Assembly (NCBI RefSeq): GCF_001718195.1
Contig: NZ_MCNV01000002.1
Coordinates: forward strand, 558,001-622,000
DNA: 64,000 nucleotides
DNA from: Paraburkholderia nodosa
GTDB taxonomy: Bacteria; Pseudomonadota; Gammaproteobacteria; Burkholderiales; Burkholderiaceae
Reading direction: 5' to 3'
Shown: in pieces, positions 1 to 8,797 of the stretch
How the letters are laid out: each line of letters opens with the position of its first letter
Numbering within the stretch: position 1 is the first letter of the stretch
Position numbers and translations under genes: made by a program
The notes under the pieces: model-generated
Database searches by the model: none
What the model was told of the DNA's origin: nothing
Seen by the model: the letters and a program-made list of their open reading frames with translations, nothing else

Positions 1-379
1 CGCGCGGCCCCTGCACCGTCGAAAATCGCACGTAGACAGGCGTTTCCTTGGCGGGGTCCTGCAAAAAGCCCGCGCGCGTGAGTTCGGCTTGCGACTCGTA
101 TACACGAAAAACCCCATGCGCAGCGGAACCGCGCGCGTGCACGATGCGCTCCGGAATCCGTTCGTGGTCGAAGTGCGTGATTTTCTCGCGCATGATGAAG
201 TCTTCGAGCAGCGAAGGGCCGCGCGCACCTGCACGCAAGGTGTTCTGGTTATCGGCGATCTTCACGCCCTGGTTGGTGCGCAGCGCCTCGCCGTCCGCAT
301 GCGCGCGAAACGATTCGAGGCTCTGCGATTTCGCGTCGGTGGGCTGATGCTTGCCTTGAGGGCTTCTGTGTTTTGTCAT
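1..379 (-). CDS. katE: Catalase, large-subunit (HPII/KatE-like) type, N-terminal part only
   Basis: Partial gene: the first 126 codons lie in the window and the rest runs off the left edge. Catalase converts hydrogen peroxide to water and oxygen with heme. The protein begins [11 protein letters not shown] and contains the family's N-terminal signature, including the stretches [33 protein letters not shown] and AAHGVFRVY, which holds the distal heme-pocket histidine (VHARG). The threaded N-terminal arm ([15 protein letters not shown]) matches clade-2 large catalases better than small ones, but the C-terminal domain that would settle this is outside the window. It is transcribed divergently from the CDF transporter, with about 220 bp of shared upstream DNA in which I see no clear operator. 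Confidence 0.88.
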   Translation of the reverse strand, partial: MTKHRSPQGKHQPTDAKSQSLESFRAHADGEALRTNQGVKIADNQNTLRAGARGPSLLEDFIMREKITHFDHERIPERIVHARGSAAHGVFRVYESQAELTRAGFLQDPAKETPVYVRFSTVQGPR

Positions 380-599
380 GGGGTGGCTCCTGGTGAGTGT
401 TCCGAATGGCTCGCCACAAGGTGAAGGCGAGCGACAACATCATCCGGAGCGCAAGCGATGTGCCCTCGCAATCGCGCCGGCGCACGCGCGCAGGGGGCAT
501 GCGATTTGCGCGCCCGCAATAAGGGGGTGAACGGGAGCGCACGATGGCTGCATGGACCAAGACGATAGACGTTGCGGCGCGCGACATCCCGGGGTTCTG

Positions 600-1544
600 A
601 TGGAGCGCGGCGCGACTGGGCAGGCCAGCGTGAAGGTCCCGCGCGCCGTCTACTACGCGCTCGCGTCCAACGTCGTGGTGGCGCTGTGCAAGTTCGCCGC
701 CGCGGCCTACACGAATTCGGGCGCCACGCTTGCCGAGGCCGCGCACTCCAGCGCCGACTGCCTGAATCAGTTTTTGCTCATCGCGGGCCGGCGCGCGGCC
801 CGCAACCGGCCCGACGAACAGCATCCGCTTGGCTTTGGCCGCGAGACGCACTTCTACGCCATGCTCGTCGCGCTGCAGTTTTTCTTCGTGGGCGGCCTGC
901 TTTCGATGGCGATCGGTGCATGGCGGCTCTGGCATCACAGCGGCGTCGATCATGTGCAGATCGCGCTGGGCGTGCTGGCCGTTGCGGCGCTCGCCGAGGG
1001 CACCGCGTTGCGCGCATCGATCCGCTCCGTCGACCGGCGGCGCCGCGCGGGCGGTCTATGGCGCTGGTTTCGCGAAACCGGCGAACTGGAGAACATGCTC
1101 TCGATCGGCGAGGACGCCGCGGCGCTCGCAAGCCTCGTCGTCTCGATTGCCGGCACGGGGCTGGCCGCCCTCACCGGCTGGCCGGGCTTCGACGCGCTCG
1201 GCAGCATCGGCGTGGGCGGCGTGATGATGGCGGCGGCCGTGTTCGCGCTTCGCGAGATCAAGTCGCTGATCGTGGGCGAAGCGGCGCGCGCGAGCGTGCG
1301 CCGGGACATGCGCGCGTGGCTCGAAGCGCGCCCCGAGATCGGCCGCGTGGTCAGCCTCGTCGTGCTGCGCTGGTCGGACAGCCTGCTCGTAGCAGTCCAG
1401 GCCGAACTCGCCGAGCGCTGCGACGCCGTCGAGCTGGTGCGCATCATCGACCGTGTCGAAAACGACTTGCAGGCGGCGTTTCCTGCGGCGCGCTGGGTGT
1501 TTTTCGAGCCCGAGTTGCCGGAACACGGGGAGCATCCGCTATAG
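600..1544 (+). CDS. Cation diffusion facilitator (ZnT9-like CDF) membrane transporter
   Basis: Predicted inner-membrane divalent-metal/proton antiporter of 314 residues. Several hydrophobic segments are visible (YYALASNVVVALCKFAAAAY, FYAMLVALQFFFVGGLLSM, QIALGVLAVAALAEGTAL, LASLVVSIAGTGLAALTG, GVGGVMMAAAVFAL). The first metal site is the H-S-S-A-D motif (AEAAHSSADCLNQ). The second site is not the usual HxxxD but E-D-A-A-A (SIGEDAAALASL), a pattern I associate with the SLC30A9/ZnT9-like branch, so metal specificity should not be assumed to be zinc. A cytoplasmic C-terminal domain follows (about residues 225-314). An in-frame ATG at 552 would add 16 residues of low-complexity sequence; ATG 600 was preferred because homology starts just after it. 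Neither start has a strong ribosome-binding site. Confidence 0.85.
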   Translation: MERGATGQASVKVPRAVYYALASNVVVALCKFAAAAYTNSGATLAEAAHSSADCLNQFLLIAGRRAARNRPDEQHPLGFGRETHFYAMLVALQFFFVGGLLSMAIGAWRLWHHSGVDHVQIALGVLAVAALAEGTALRASIRSVDRRRRAGGLWRWFRETGELENMLSIGEDAAALASLVVSIAGTGLAALTGWPGFDALGSIGVGGVMMAAAVFALREIKSLIVGEAARASVRRDMRAWLEARPEIGRVVSLVVLRWSDSLLVAVQAELAERCDAVELVRIIDRVENDLQAAFPAARWVFFEPELPEHGEHPL

Positions 1545-1655
1545 GTTTGAGGGCGCGATCGGGCCCCCATACGCACCCGAACTACCAGGCAAGCGCATTG
1601 CGCATTGCATGATCGCGACCATTCCAGCCCAACCCGCCCTGATAACGAGGCCGTT

Positions 1656-2237
1656 ATGCACACAGCCACCCGCAACCCCGCGCCGCGCGCACACGACGCA
1701 AAGGCGAGGCACGATGACACGCATCTTCGCAGCGAAGCCGTGCCGATCGAACTCACGATCAACGGCGCGCACCACGCGCTGCACGTGGAACCGTGGACCA
1801 GCCTGCTCGACCTGCTGCGCGAGCAGCTTCATCTCACCGGCACGAAGAAAGGTTGCGATCACGGCCAATGCGGCGCGTGCACGGTGCTCGTGAACGGCGT
1901 GCGCATCAACGCGTGTCTCGCGCTCGCCGTGTCGCACGACGGCGCGGACGTCACGACGATCGAGGGACTCGCGCAAGACGGCGCGCTGCACCCCGTGCAG
2001 CAGGCCTTCATCGACCACGATGCGTTTCAGTGCGGCTACTGCACGCCGGGCCAGATCTGCTCGGCCGTGGGGCTGCTCGCCGAAGGCCACGCGCATTGCC
2101 GCGACGACGTGCGCGAGCAAATGAGCGGCAATCTTTGCCGCTGCGGGGCATACGTGAACATCGCGAACGCCGTGGAAGGCGTGCGCCGCGCGCAGGACCT
2201 CGCCGGCGGCGAAGAGGACGAAGGAGACGCACCATGA
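1656..2237 (+). CDS. paoA: Aldehyde dehydrogenase (xanthine dehydrogenase family) 2Fe-2S subunit, PaoA-like
   Basis: Small electron-transfer subunit (193 residues) of a periplasmic-type/xanthine-dehydrogenase-family molybdenum aldehyde oxidoreductase. The N-terminal plant-ferredoxin-like 2Fe-2S site is CDHGQCGACT and the second, helical 2Fe-2S site uses QCGYCTPGQ and NLCRCGAY. Start at ATG 1656 has an upstream AACGAGG; an in-frame ATG at 1605 would add 17 residues without homology. E. coli PaoA carries a twin-arginine signal; I see no RR motif here, so this enzyme may be cytoplasmic. The stop overlaps the next start as ATGA (2234-2237), indicating translational coupling with the FAD subunit. 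Confidence 0.9.
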   Translation: MHTATRNPAPRAHDAKARHDDTHLRSEAVPIELTINGAHHALHVEPWTSLLDLLREQLHLTGTKKGCDHGQCGACTVLVNGVRINACLALAVSHDGADVTTIEGLAQDGALHPVQQAFIDHDAFQCGYCTPGQICSAVGLLAEGHAHCRDDVREQMSGNLCRCGAYVNIANAVEGVRRAQDLAGGEEDEGDAP

Positions 2238-3265
2238 ACCGCTTCTCGTACGCGCGCGCGAAGAGCGTGGACGACGCCGTGCGGCTGCACTACGCCACCC
2301 CCGGCGCCGAATTCCTCGCCGGTGGCACGAATCTCGTCGATCTGATGCGTGAGGACGTCATGCGCCCCGCCGCGATCATCGACATCACACGGCTGCCGCT
2401 GCGCGACATCGAGGCGACGCAGGACGGCGGCTTGCGCATTGGCGCGCTCGCCACCAATAGCGCGCTGGCATGGGACGCGCGCGTGATCGAGCGCTATCCG
2501 CTGCTCGCGCAGGCGCTGCTCGCCGGGGCGTCCGCGCAGATCCGCAACGCGGCGACCGTGGGCGGCAATCTGCTCCAGCGCACGCGCTGCCTCTACTTCT
2601 ACGATCCCGCCACGTGCTGCAACAAGCGCGCGCCGGGCACCGGCTGCGCCGCGCTGGACGGCGTCAACCGCATGCACGCGATCTTCGGCGCGAGCGAACA
2701 CTGCATCGCCACGCATCCATCGGACATGTGCGTCGCGCTCGAAGCGCTCGACGCCACGCTGCACGTGGCGGGCCGGCGCGGCACGCGCACGCTGCCCTTC
2801 GACAGCCTGCACCGCCTGCCCGGTCACACACCGCACCGCGAAACGACGCTCGCCGACGAGGAACTCATCACCGCCGTCGAATTGCCGCGCGAGGGCTATG
2901 CGCAGCACTTCACCTATCTGAAGCTGCGCGATCGCCAGTCGTATGCGTTCGCGCTCGTTTCGGTCGCGCTCGGCGTGCGCGTGGAGGACGGCACGATGCG
3001 CGCGCTAGGCTGCGCGCTGGGCGGCGTCGCGCACAAGCCCTGGCGGGATCGCGAAGCGGAACAGCGTCTGATCGGCCGCGCTGTCGACGATACACGCGCC
3101 ATCGAACGCTACGCCGACGCCGTGGTCGCGCACGCCGACCCGCGTCCCGGCAATGCGTTCAAGGTGGATCTCGCGCGACGTGCGATCGTGCGCGCATTCG
3201 AACAGGCGCTGGCGCCCCGAGCCGAGGGCGATGGCGCAGAAGACTCCGGGGAGGAATCAGCATGA
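2234..3265 (+). CDS. paoB: Aldehyde dehydrogenase FAD-binding subunit, PaoB-like
   Basis: Middle subunit (343 residues) of the molybdo-flavoenzyme. It has the FAD-binding PCMH/CO-dehydrogenase flavoprotein fold: AEFLAGGTNLVDLMR near the N terminus and QIRNAATVGGNLLQRTRC for the flavin pocket. Directly after it is a cysteine-rich insertion (RTRCLYFYDPATCCNKR, then GTGCAA) as in PaoB, where it binds an extra 4Fe-4S cluster; ordinary XdhB proteins lack it. It starts inside the paoA stop codon and its own stop overlaps paoC (ATGA at 3262-3265), so the three genes are one coupled operon. Confidence 0.92.
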   Translation: MNRFSYARAKSVDDAVRLHYATPGAEFLAGGTNLVDLMREDVMRPAAIIDITRLPLRDIEATQDGGLRIGALATNSALAWDARVIERYPLLAQALLAGASAQIRNAATVGGNLLQRTRCLYFYDPATCCNKRAPGTGCAALDGVNRMHAIFGASEHCIATHPSDMCVALEALDATLHVAGRRGTRTLPFDSLHRLPGHTPHRETTLADEELITAVELPREGYAQHFTYLKLRDRQSYAFALVSVALGVRVEDGTMRALGCALGGVAHKPWRDREAEQRLIGRAVDDTRAIERYADAVVAHADPRPGNAFKVDLARRAIVRAFEQALAPRAEGDGAEDSGEESA

Positions 3266-5541
3266 GTACCGCCTATGAAGCTCGCCGCGACGCGAGCCCG
3301 GTCGCACGCATCGGCGCGCCGCTCTCGCGCGTGGATGGCCGCAGCAAGGTCACGGGCGCCGCGCGCTACGCCGCCGAGTTCACGGCCACAGGGCTCGTGC
3401 ACGGCGCGGTCGTCAACGCCACCATCGCGCGCGGCAAGATCGTCGCCATCGACGCGTCCGCGGCGCTCGCGCTGCCAGGCGTGCTGCACGTGCTCACGCA
3501 CGAGAACCGCCCCACGCTCGCCGAAGACGACGCGGCCTGGAAGGATCAGATCGCACCGGGCGGCAAGCCGTTTCGCCCGCTCGCCGACACGCACGTCGCC
3601 TTCGCGGGCCAGCCCGTCGCGCTCGTGGTGGCGCAGACGCCCGAACTCGCGCACTACGCGGCTTCGCTCGTGCGCGTGCGTTATCGCAGCGAGGCGCATC
3701 AGACCGAACTGGCCCGCGCCCTGGAGCATGCGGTCGCCCCCTCCACCGAGAAGGGCGGCTTCGAGCCGCCGCCGGCACCGCGCGGCCACGCGTACCGGGC
3801 GCTCGCGCGCGCCCCCGCCCGCACCGACGCGTTTTACAGCATACCCGCGGAGTTTCATCAGCCTATGGAGATGCACGGCTGCACCGTCGTGCCTTCCGCC
3901 GACGGGCGTTACATCGTCTACGAAAAGACTCAAGGCGTGAGCAATACTCAGCAGTACCTGATGAAGGTCTTCGGCCTGTCTCAGGACCGCGTACGCGTGA
4001 TTTCGCCGTTCGTGGGCGGCGCGTTTGGCTCCGGCCTGCGGCCGCAATACCATCTGCCGCTGGCGATGATGGCGGCGCGCGTGCTGCGCCTGCCCGTGCG
4101 CGTGGCGCTCACGCGCGCGCAGATGTTCACCTTCGGACACCGGCCCGCCTCGATCCAGCACGTTGCGCTTGCCGCGCAACGCGATGGCCGCCTCGAAGCG
4201 ATCATCCACGAAGCCGTGGGAGAAACCTCGCAGTTCGAGGACTTCACTGACGTGGTCGTCAACTGGTCGGGCCGGCTGTATCGCGCGCCGCACGTCCAGC
4301 TCGGCTACAAGCTTGGGCGGCTCGACGTGTACACGCCGCTCGATATGCGTGCGCCCGGCGCCGCGCAAGGTCTCTACGCGCTCGAATGCGCCATGGACGA
4401 ACTGGCCGTCGCGCTGGACATGGACCCGCTCGAACTGCGCATCCGCAACTACGCCGACGAGGACGCGAACAAGCAGTTGCCGTATTCGAGCAAGGCGCTG
4501 CTCGACTGCTACGCGCAAGGCGCCGAGCGTTTTGGCTGGGGCGCGCGCATTGCCACGCCGCGCGCCATGCGCGAGGGCCACGAACTGGTGGGCTATGGCA
4601 TGGCCACGGGCATCTGGGAAGCGCTGCAGACCGAAGCGACCGTGCGCGCCGTGCTCAATGCGCAAGGCCGTCTCGAACTCGCCAGCGCCACGGCCGATAT
4701 CGGCACCGGCACCTACACCGCCATTTCGCAGATCGCCGCCGACGCGCTGCACATGGCCATCGACGATGTCGAGTTCACGCTCGGCGACACATCGCTACCG
4801 CCCGCGCCGATCGAAGGCGGCTCGTGGACCGTGGCTTCCGTGGGCAGCGCCGCATCGCTCGCCTGCACGCAGCTGCGCTCGCGCCTCGCACAACTGTTGC
4901 CCGCGCACGGCGGCGTGGCGTTCGCCAATCTCGACCCCGGCATGCTGGACGAAGCGCTCGTGATCGAAGGCGGTGAGGTGAGGTTGAGCGAGAGCGCCGG
5001 CCGGCCCGAAACGCGCGCCCGCATTGCCGACGTTCTCGCCGACGCGGGCATGAAAACGCTCGAAGCGCAGGTCACACTGAAGCCCGAGGCGCTCCAGAAG
5101 CAGTATTCCATGGCGACGCATTCGGCCGTGTTCGCCGAAGTGCGCGTGGACGAAGCGCTCGGCATGGTGCGCGTGGCGCGCGTGGTGAGCGCCGTTGCGG
5201 CGGGCCGCATCGTCAACCCGAAGACGGCCGCGAACCAGATCGCCGGGGGCGTGGTATGGGGCATCGGTATGGCGTTGCACGAAGAAGCGCAGTTCGACCA
5301 TACGCTCGGGCGCATCATGAATCACAACCTCGCGGAATATCACGTGCCAGTGAATCGCGACGTCGGCGAGATCGACGTGCTGTTCGTGGACGAGCACGAC
5401 GACGTGGTGAACCCACTCGGCGCGAAGGGGGTGGGCGAGATTGGCGTGGTGGGCGTGGCCGCCGCCGTGGCGAACGCGATCTACAACGCCACGGGCAAGC
5501 GCGTGCGCGATCTGCCGATCACGCTCGACAAGCTGCTGTGA
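3262..5541 (+). CDS. paoC: Aldehyde dehydrogenase molybdenum-cofactor-binding subunit, PaoC-like
   Basis: Catalytic large subunit (759 residues) that holds molybdopterin and oxidises aldehydes to carboxylic acids. Visible family features are the N-terminal domain (GAPLSRVDGRSKVTGAARYAAEF), the Moco-binding segment FVGGAFGSGLRPQYH, and near the C terminus GAKGVGEIGVVGVA, whose Glu in GEIG is the expected catalytic base. Length is close to that of E. coli PaoC (about 730). The gene overlaps paoB by 4 bp. No XdhC/PaoD-type Moco-insertion chaperone follows; the next gene, 19 bp downstream, is an enolase-superfamily enzyme. Confidence 0.93.
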   Translation: MSTAYEARRDASPVARIGAPLSRVDGRSKVTGAARYAAEFTATGLVHGAVVNATIARGKIVAIDASAALALPGVLHVLTHENRPTLAEDDAAWKDQIAPGGKPFRPLADTHVAFAGQPVALVVAQTPELAHYAASLVRVRYRSEAHQTELARALEHAVAPSTEKGGFEPPPAPRGHAYRALARAPARTDAFYSIPAEFHQPMEMHGCTVVPSADGRYIVYEKTQGVSNTQQYLMKVFGLSQDRVRVISPFVGGAFGSGLRPQYHLPLAMMAARVLRLPVRVALTRAQMFTFGHRPASIQHVALAAQRDGRLEAIIHEAVGETSQFEDFTDVVVNWSGRLYRAPHVQLGYKLGRLDVYTPLDMRAPGAAQGLYALECAMDELAVALDMDPLELRIRNYADEDANKQLPYSSKALLDCYAQGAERFGWGARIATPRAMREGHELVGYGMATGIWEALQTEATVRAVLNAQGRLELASATADIGTGTYTAISQIAADALHMAIDDVEFTLGDTSLPPAPIEGGSWTVASVGSAASLACTQLRSRLAQLLPAHGGVAFANLDPGMLDEALVIEGGEVRLSESAGRPETRARIADVLADAGMKTLEAQVTLKPEALQKQYSMATHSAVFAEVRVDEALGMVRVARVVSAVAAGRIVNPKTAANQIAGGVVWGIGMALHEEAQFDHTLGRIMNHNLAEYHVPVNRDVGEIDVLFVDEHDDVVNPLGAKGVGEIGVVGVAAAVANAIYNATGKRVRDLPITLDKLL

Positions 5542-5560
5542 GGCACACGCGCGAGACATC

Positions 5561-6658
5561 ATGAATGCCACCCGATTGACGCGCCTCGAAGCGCGCGCCT
5601 ATACGATCCCCACCGACCTGCCCGAAGCGGACGGCACCATCGCCTGGCGTTCCACCACGCTCGTGCTGGTTGAAATCGATGCGCTCGGCTTCACCGGCGT
5701 GGGCTATACCTATGCGCATGCGGGCGCCACAGCGCTCGTGGAGAGCGTGCTCGGCGACGCCGTGCGCCAGCACGACCTCTTCGACACCGCGCGCATCAAC
5801 CTCGAAATGCAGCGGGCCGTGCGCAACATCGGCCGGCCGGGCCTCGCGGCCTGCGCAATATCGGCCGTCGATGCCGCGCTCTGGGACCTCAAGGCGAAGG
5901 CGCTCGGCATCCCGCTGTGCGCGCTGCTCGGCATGCAGCGCGAGCGCGTGCCGGTGTACGGCAGCGGCGGCTTCACGAGCTACGACCTGAAAACGCTCAC
6001 GAAGCAGTTGCGCGGCTGGGTCGAGAACGACGGCTGCGCGTGGGTCAAGATGAAAGTCGGCTCGCACCCGGCCGACGATCCGGCGCGCGTGGCGGCGGCG
6101 CGCGAGGCGATAGGCAGCACGGCGGGCCTGTTCGTCGACGCCAACGGCGCCTATGAGATCGAGGAGGCGCAGCGGCTCGCGCAATGCTTCGCGCAAGAGG
6201 ACGTGCAGTGGTTCGAAGAGCCGCTTTCTTCGGACGACCGCCGCGGCCTCGCCGCGCTGCGCGCCGCCCTGCCCGCGCGCATGGCGCTCGCCGCGGGCGA
6301 ATACGGCTATACGGCAGACGACTTCCGCGCGCTGCTGGAAACCCACGCCGTGGATGTGCTTCAGGCCGACGCCACGCGCTGCTGCGGCATCACCGGCTTT
6401 CTGCAGGCCGACGCGCTGTGCGATGCGTGGCATACGCCGCTCTCGGCGCATTGCGCGCCGGCGCTGCATCTGCATGTAGCATGCTCGGCGCGGCGCCTCG
6501 TGCATATTGAATGGTTTCACGATCACGCGCGCATCGAGGCCATGCTGTTCGAGGGCGCGCCGCGCCTGCACGCCGGACATATCGCGCCCGACCTCGCGCG
6601 CCACGGCCATGGCCTGACGTTCCGGCACGCCGACGCCGAACGCTACGCGGTGCGCTGA
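5561..6658 (+). CDS. Enolase-superfamily enzyme (mandelate racemase/muconate lactonizing type), sugar-acid dehydratase or racemase
   Basis: A 365-residue enolase-superfamily protein: N-terminal capping domain, then a modified TIM barrel. The catalytic KxK appears as VKMKVGSHP, the three metal ligands as FVDANGAY (D), WFEEPL (E) and AAGEYGY (E), followed by DVLQADATRCCG and a late histidine in LSAHCAPALHLH. This is the MLE/MR layout; the reaction (racemisation, cycloisomerisation or acid-sugar dehydration) cannot be read from these residues alone. It starts 19 bp after paoC, same strand, so is probably co-transcribed and may act in the same catabolic route. An upstream in-frame start at 5441 lies inside paoC and was not used. 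Confidence 0.85.
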   Translation: MNATRLTRLEARAYTIPTDLPEADGTIAWRSTTLVLVEIDALGFTGVGYTYAHAGATALVESVLGDAVRQHDLFDTARINLEMQRAVRNIGRPGLAACAISAVDAALWDLKAKALGIPLCALLGMQRERVPVYGSGGFTSYDLKTLTKQLRGWVENDGCAWVKMKVGSHPADDPARVAAAREAIGSTAGLFVDANGAYEIEEAQRLAQCFAQEDVQWFEEPLSSDDRRGLAALRAALPARMALAAGEYGYTADDFRALLETHAVDVLQADATRCCGITGFLQADALCDAWHTPLSAHCAPALHLHVACSARRLVHIEWFHDHARIEAMLFEGAPRLHAGHIAPDLARHGHGLTFRHADAERYAVR

Positions 6659-6669
6659 CGCGCAGTCAT

Positions 6670-7356
6670 TCAACTGTCAGGTGGCCGCGCGGGCACCTGC
6701 TGCCAGCCGCCTGGGCAGGTCCGCACGTACGGGTAGTAGGTCTGCGACGCGACGCAGTAGTACCACACGCCGTATGGCGCCTCGCCGCCCTGGCCGCCCT
6801 GGCCGGCTTGATCGCCTTGCCCGTACTGCTCGTTTTGATCGTACATATTGGCGCCGCCGTACTGGGGCTCGACCTGGGCCTGACCCTGGCCTTGTTCGAT
6901 CCACTGCGTGGGCTGCGAGAAGTCGCCGGAAACGTAGGGGTAGTAGACGCTCGCGACGTACGGCGGATAGTAGTACGGATAGAACGGAGAGCCGTAGATG
7001 AAGCCGGGGCCGAAGTAGAAGCCGACGCTCGCCGATCCGCAACAGCCATACCAGCCGTGATAGTGGCCGCCGTGATACCAGCCGTAGCCGTGGTAGTAGC
7101 CGCCATGGTAGTAGCCGCCGTGGTAATAACCGCCGTGATACCAGGCGCCGCCGTTATAGCCACCGTGGTAGCCGCCGCTCCAGCCGCTGCTGTGATTCGC
7201 GCCGCCGTAGCCGCCTCCCCAGCCGCCGCCGCCACCGCCGCCCCAGCCGCCACCGCCGCCATGCACCCAACCGCCGCCTCGACCCGCGCTTGCCCCGGCG
7301 CTGATGCATAGCGCCACGAGCACGAGCAGGAGTCTGCACAATTCACGCGCTTTCAT
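6670..7356 (-). CDS. Secreted glycine/tyrosine-rich repetitive protein of unknown function
   Basis: A 228-residue protein with a clear signal peptide (ARELCRLLLVLVALCISAGASA). The mature part begins with a glycine-tryptophan tract (GGGGWGGGGGGGWGGGYGG), then tandem Y-H-G-G-Y repeats rich in His and Tyr, then a Tyr/Pro segment (PFYPYYYPPYVASVYYPYV), and ends with a less repetitive tail with YCVASQTYYPYVRTCPGGW, where two cysteines could pair. That tail resembles short domains at the ends of many Burkholderiales glycine-rich envelope proteins. The ATG at 7356 is used because it opens the signal peptide; an in-frame ATG at 7413 adds a non-signal extension. Function unknown; possibly cell-surface or metal-binding because of the His content. 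Converges with the enolase-family gene, 11 bp away. Confidence 0.75.
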   Translation of the reverse strand: MKARELCRLLLVLVALCISAGASAGRGGGWVHGGGGGWGGGGGGGWGGGYGGANHSSGWSGGYHGGYNGGAWYHGGYYHGGYYHGGYYHGYGWYHGGHYHGWYGCCGSASVGFYFGPGFIYGSPFYPYYYPPYVASVYYPYVSGDFSQPTQWIEQGQGQAQVEPQYGGANMYDQNEQYGQGDQAGQGGQGGEAPYGVWYYCVASQTYYPYVRTCPGGWQQVPARPPDS

Positions 7357-7467
7357 GATGCTTACCCCGGTAGCCGCTGACCGAAACGCTGACCGATAGC
7401 CGTCTGGCTTCATAGATTAGTTTAGGCGTCGGAAGCCCATTTTTCCTGTGCGGGCGAACACGGCGCG

Positions 7468-8436
7468 CTACGGCTCGCGCCAGTCGTCCTGCCGCGCGAT
7501 GATGGCCGCACCGATGAGTCCGCCGTCCTGCCGGAACGCGCCCGGAACGACGACGCGTTCGCGAAACCGCCGCAGCGTGCGCTTGCGCACGGCCGCGTCC
7601 AGCGCGTCGATCAATGGGGCCACATTTGAAAGGCCGCCGCAAACCGGGACGACCGAAGCGCCCGTGATGTTGACCACGGCCGCGAGCGGCTCCGATACCA
7701 GCGCGAGCCACGCGCAAACGGTGCGCCTCGCGCGCTCGCCGCCTTGCTGCCAGTCGTCGAGAACGGTGTGGCTGTCTTTCTGCTCGTCGTTCAGGAGTGC
7801 GTGGAGCCGTTCCAGACCGCGTGCCGCGCCGATGGTGTCGACGCAGCCCACTCGCCCGCAGCCGCAACGCAATGCCATCACGGGCTCCGCGTGGCCCATG
7901 CCGTCGAAGTCGACGCGCGCGCTGACCGACAGCCCGTGGCCCCACTCTCCCGCTATGCCGCTCGCGCCGCCCACCACGCGGCCGCCCACGACCAGCCCGC
8001 CGCCGACACCCGAGCCGAGGACCACGCCGAACACGACATCGTGGCCGGCACCCGCGCCCTCGACGGCCTCGGCCAACGCGAGGCAGTCCGCGTCGTTTGC
8101 AATGCGTATGCGCCGCTTGAGCCGGGAGGACAACTCCGCGCCGAGCACGCGGCCCGAGACACAGGGGACGTTGGACGCGCAAATCACGCCGCTTGCGGGA
8201 TCGATCGCGCCTGCCATCGAGATGACGAGAGGCGAGCGGGTCTCGCCAATATGCCGGGCCGCCAGGGCTTCGAGGGTCGCGCCGAACGCCTCCCAACTGT
8301 CGACGGGGGTCGGCACGCTTTCGACGAGGCGCACGCTGCGCGGACGGTCCGATACACCGAGCCTGATGTAGGAGCCGCCGATGTCCGCGACAAAGACGCG
8401 TGAGTGTTGCCCTTGTTCAACGCTGGTGTCTGGCAC
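7468..8436 (-). CDS. ROK-family sugar kinase (glucokinase/N-acetylhexosamine kinase type)
   Basis: ATP-dependent sugar kinase of 322 residues with a GTG start preceded by GAGGAG. The phosphate-binding motif is VFVADIGGSYIRLGV, the catalytic Asp lies in RIANDADCLALAEA, and the second nucleotide loop is VVLGSGVGGGLVVGG. The ROK substrate/zinc signature is present as GEWGHG followed by CGCGRVGCVDT; the usual final Glu (CxCGxxGCxE) is Asp here. The substrate cannot be assigned (glucose, GlcNAc, ManNAc and others are possible). It lies 43 bp after the small unknown gene and downstream of the dehydratase on the same strand, suggesting a sugar or sugar-acid utilisation cluster. Confidence 0.85.
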   Translation of the reverse strand: MPDTSVEQGQHSRVFVADIGGSYIRLGVSDRPRSVRLVESVPTPVDSWEAFGATLEALAARHIGETRSPLVISMAGAIDPASGVICASNVPCVSGRVLGAELSSRLKRRIRIANDADCLALAEAVEGAGAGHDVVFGVVLGSGVGGGLVVGGRVVGGASGIAGEWGHGLSVSARVDFDGMGHAEPVMALRCGCGRVGCVDTIGAARGLERLHALLNDEQKDSHTVLDDWQQGGERARRTVCAWLALVSEPLAAVVNITGASVVPVCGGLSNVAPLIDALDAAVRKRTLRRFRERVVVPGAFRQDGGLIGAAIIARQDDWREP

Positions 8437-8479
8437 CCTGGCTCCTCGTTAAGTGCATCGGCGACGCCAGCCTTTGGTT

Positions 8480-8797
8480 TCAGCGGGCGCGCACGAAATG
8501 ATGCTCTATCTTCGCGCGCAACACGCCGTCGACGGCCGCGAGCTGTTCGCGCAGCCGGGCCGCCCGCCGTTCGGTCATGTCGCCAAATACGATTTTTTGC
8601 TCGAGCACGTCGCCGAAGCGGGTCACGGCCCATCGGTCGACGACCACCTGTTCGCCGTCGAGCACGCCGGCGGCGGTCGACACGACGCCGAGATCCAGAC
8701 CGGACACCAGATGCACGGTGTGAGTGAGCGTGAAACCGGGGAGGCAGTGCGACAGGTCTTCACAGACGGTCGAAGAGGAGGAGATATCTTGATGCAT
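8480..8797 (-). CDS. Small conserved-looking protein of unknown function
   Basis: A 105-residue soluble protein with no signal peptide or membrane segment. The ATG at 8797 has a good ribosome-binding site (CCGGAG, 6 nt away), which supports it being real. It consists of a beta-rich middle (HTVHLVSGLDLGVVSTAAGVLDGEQVVVDRW) and a helix-then-strand end (MTERRAARLREQLAAVDGVLRAKIEHHFV). The GDMTERRAARLREQLAAVDG part looks like the alpha helix and turn of an ACT-type ligand-binding fold, but this is only a resemblance. It lies between the dehydratase and the ROK kinase on the same strand and is probably co-transcribed with the kinase. I do not recognise the family. Confidence 0.6.
   Translation of the reverse strand: MHQDISSSSTVCEDLSHCLPGFTLTHTVHLVSGLDLGVVSTAAGVLDGEQVVVDRWAVTRFGDVLEQKIVFGDMTERRAARLREQLAAVDGVLRAKIEHHFVRAR

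Noticed and set aside
249..953. Minus-strand 234-codon open frame
   Set aside because: Overlaps the catalase start and the CDF transporter in other frames; composition is Arg/Ala-rich as expected for an antisense frame in high-GC DNA, with no recognisable domain.
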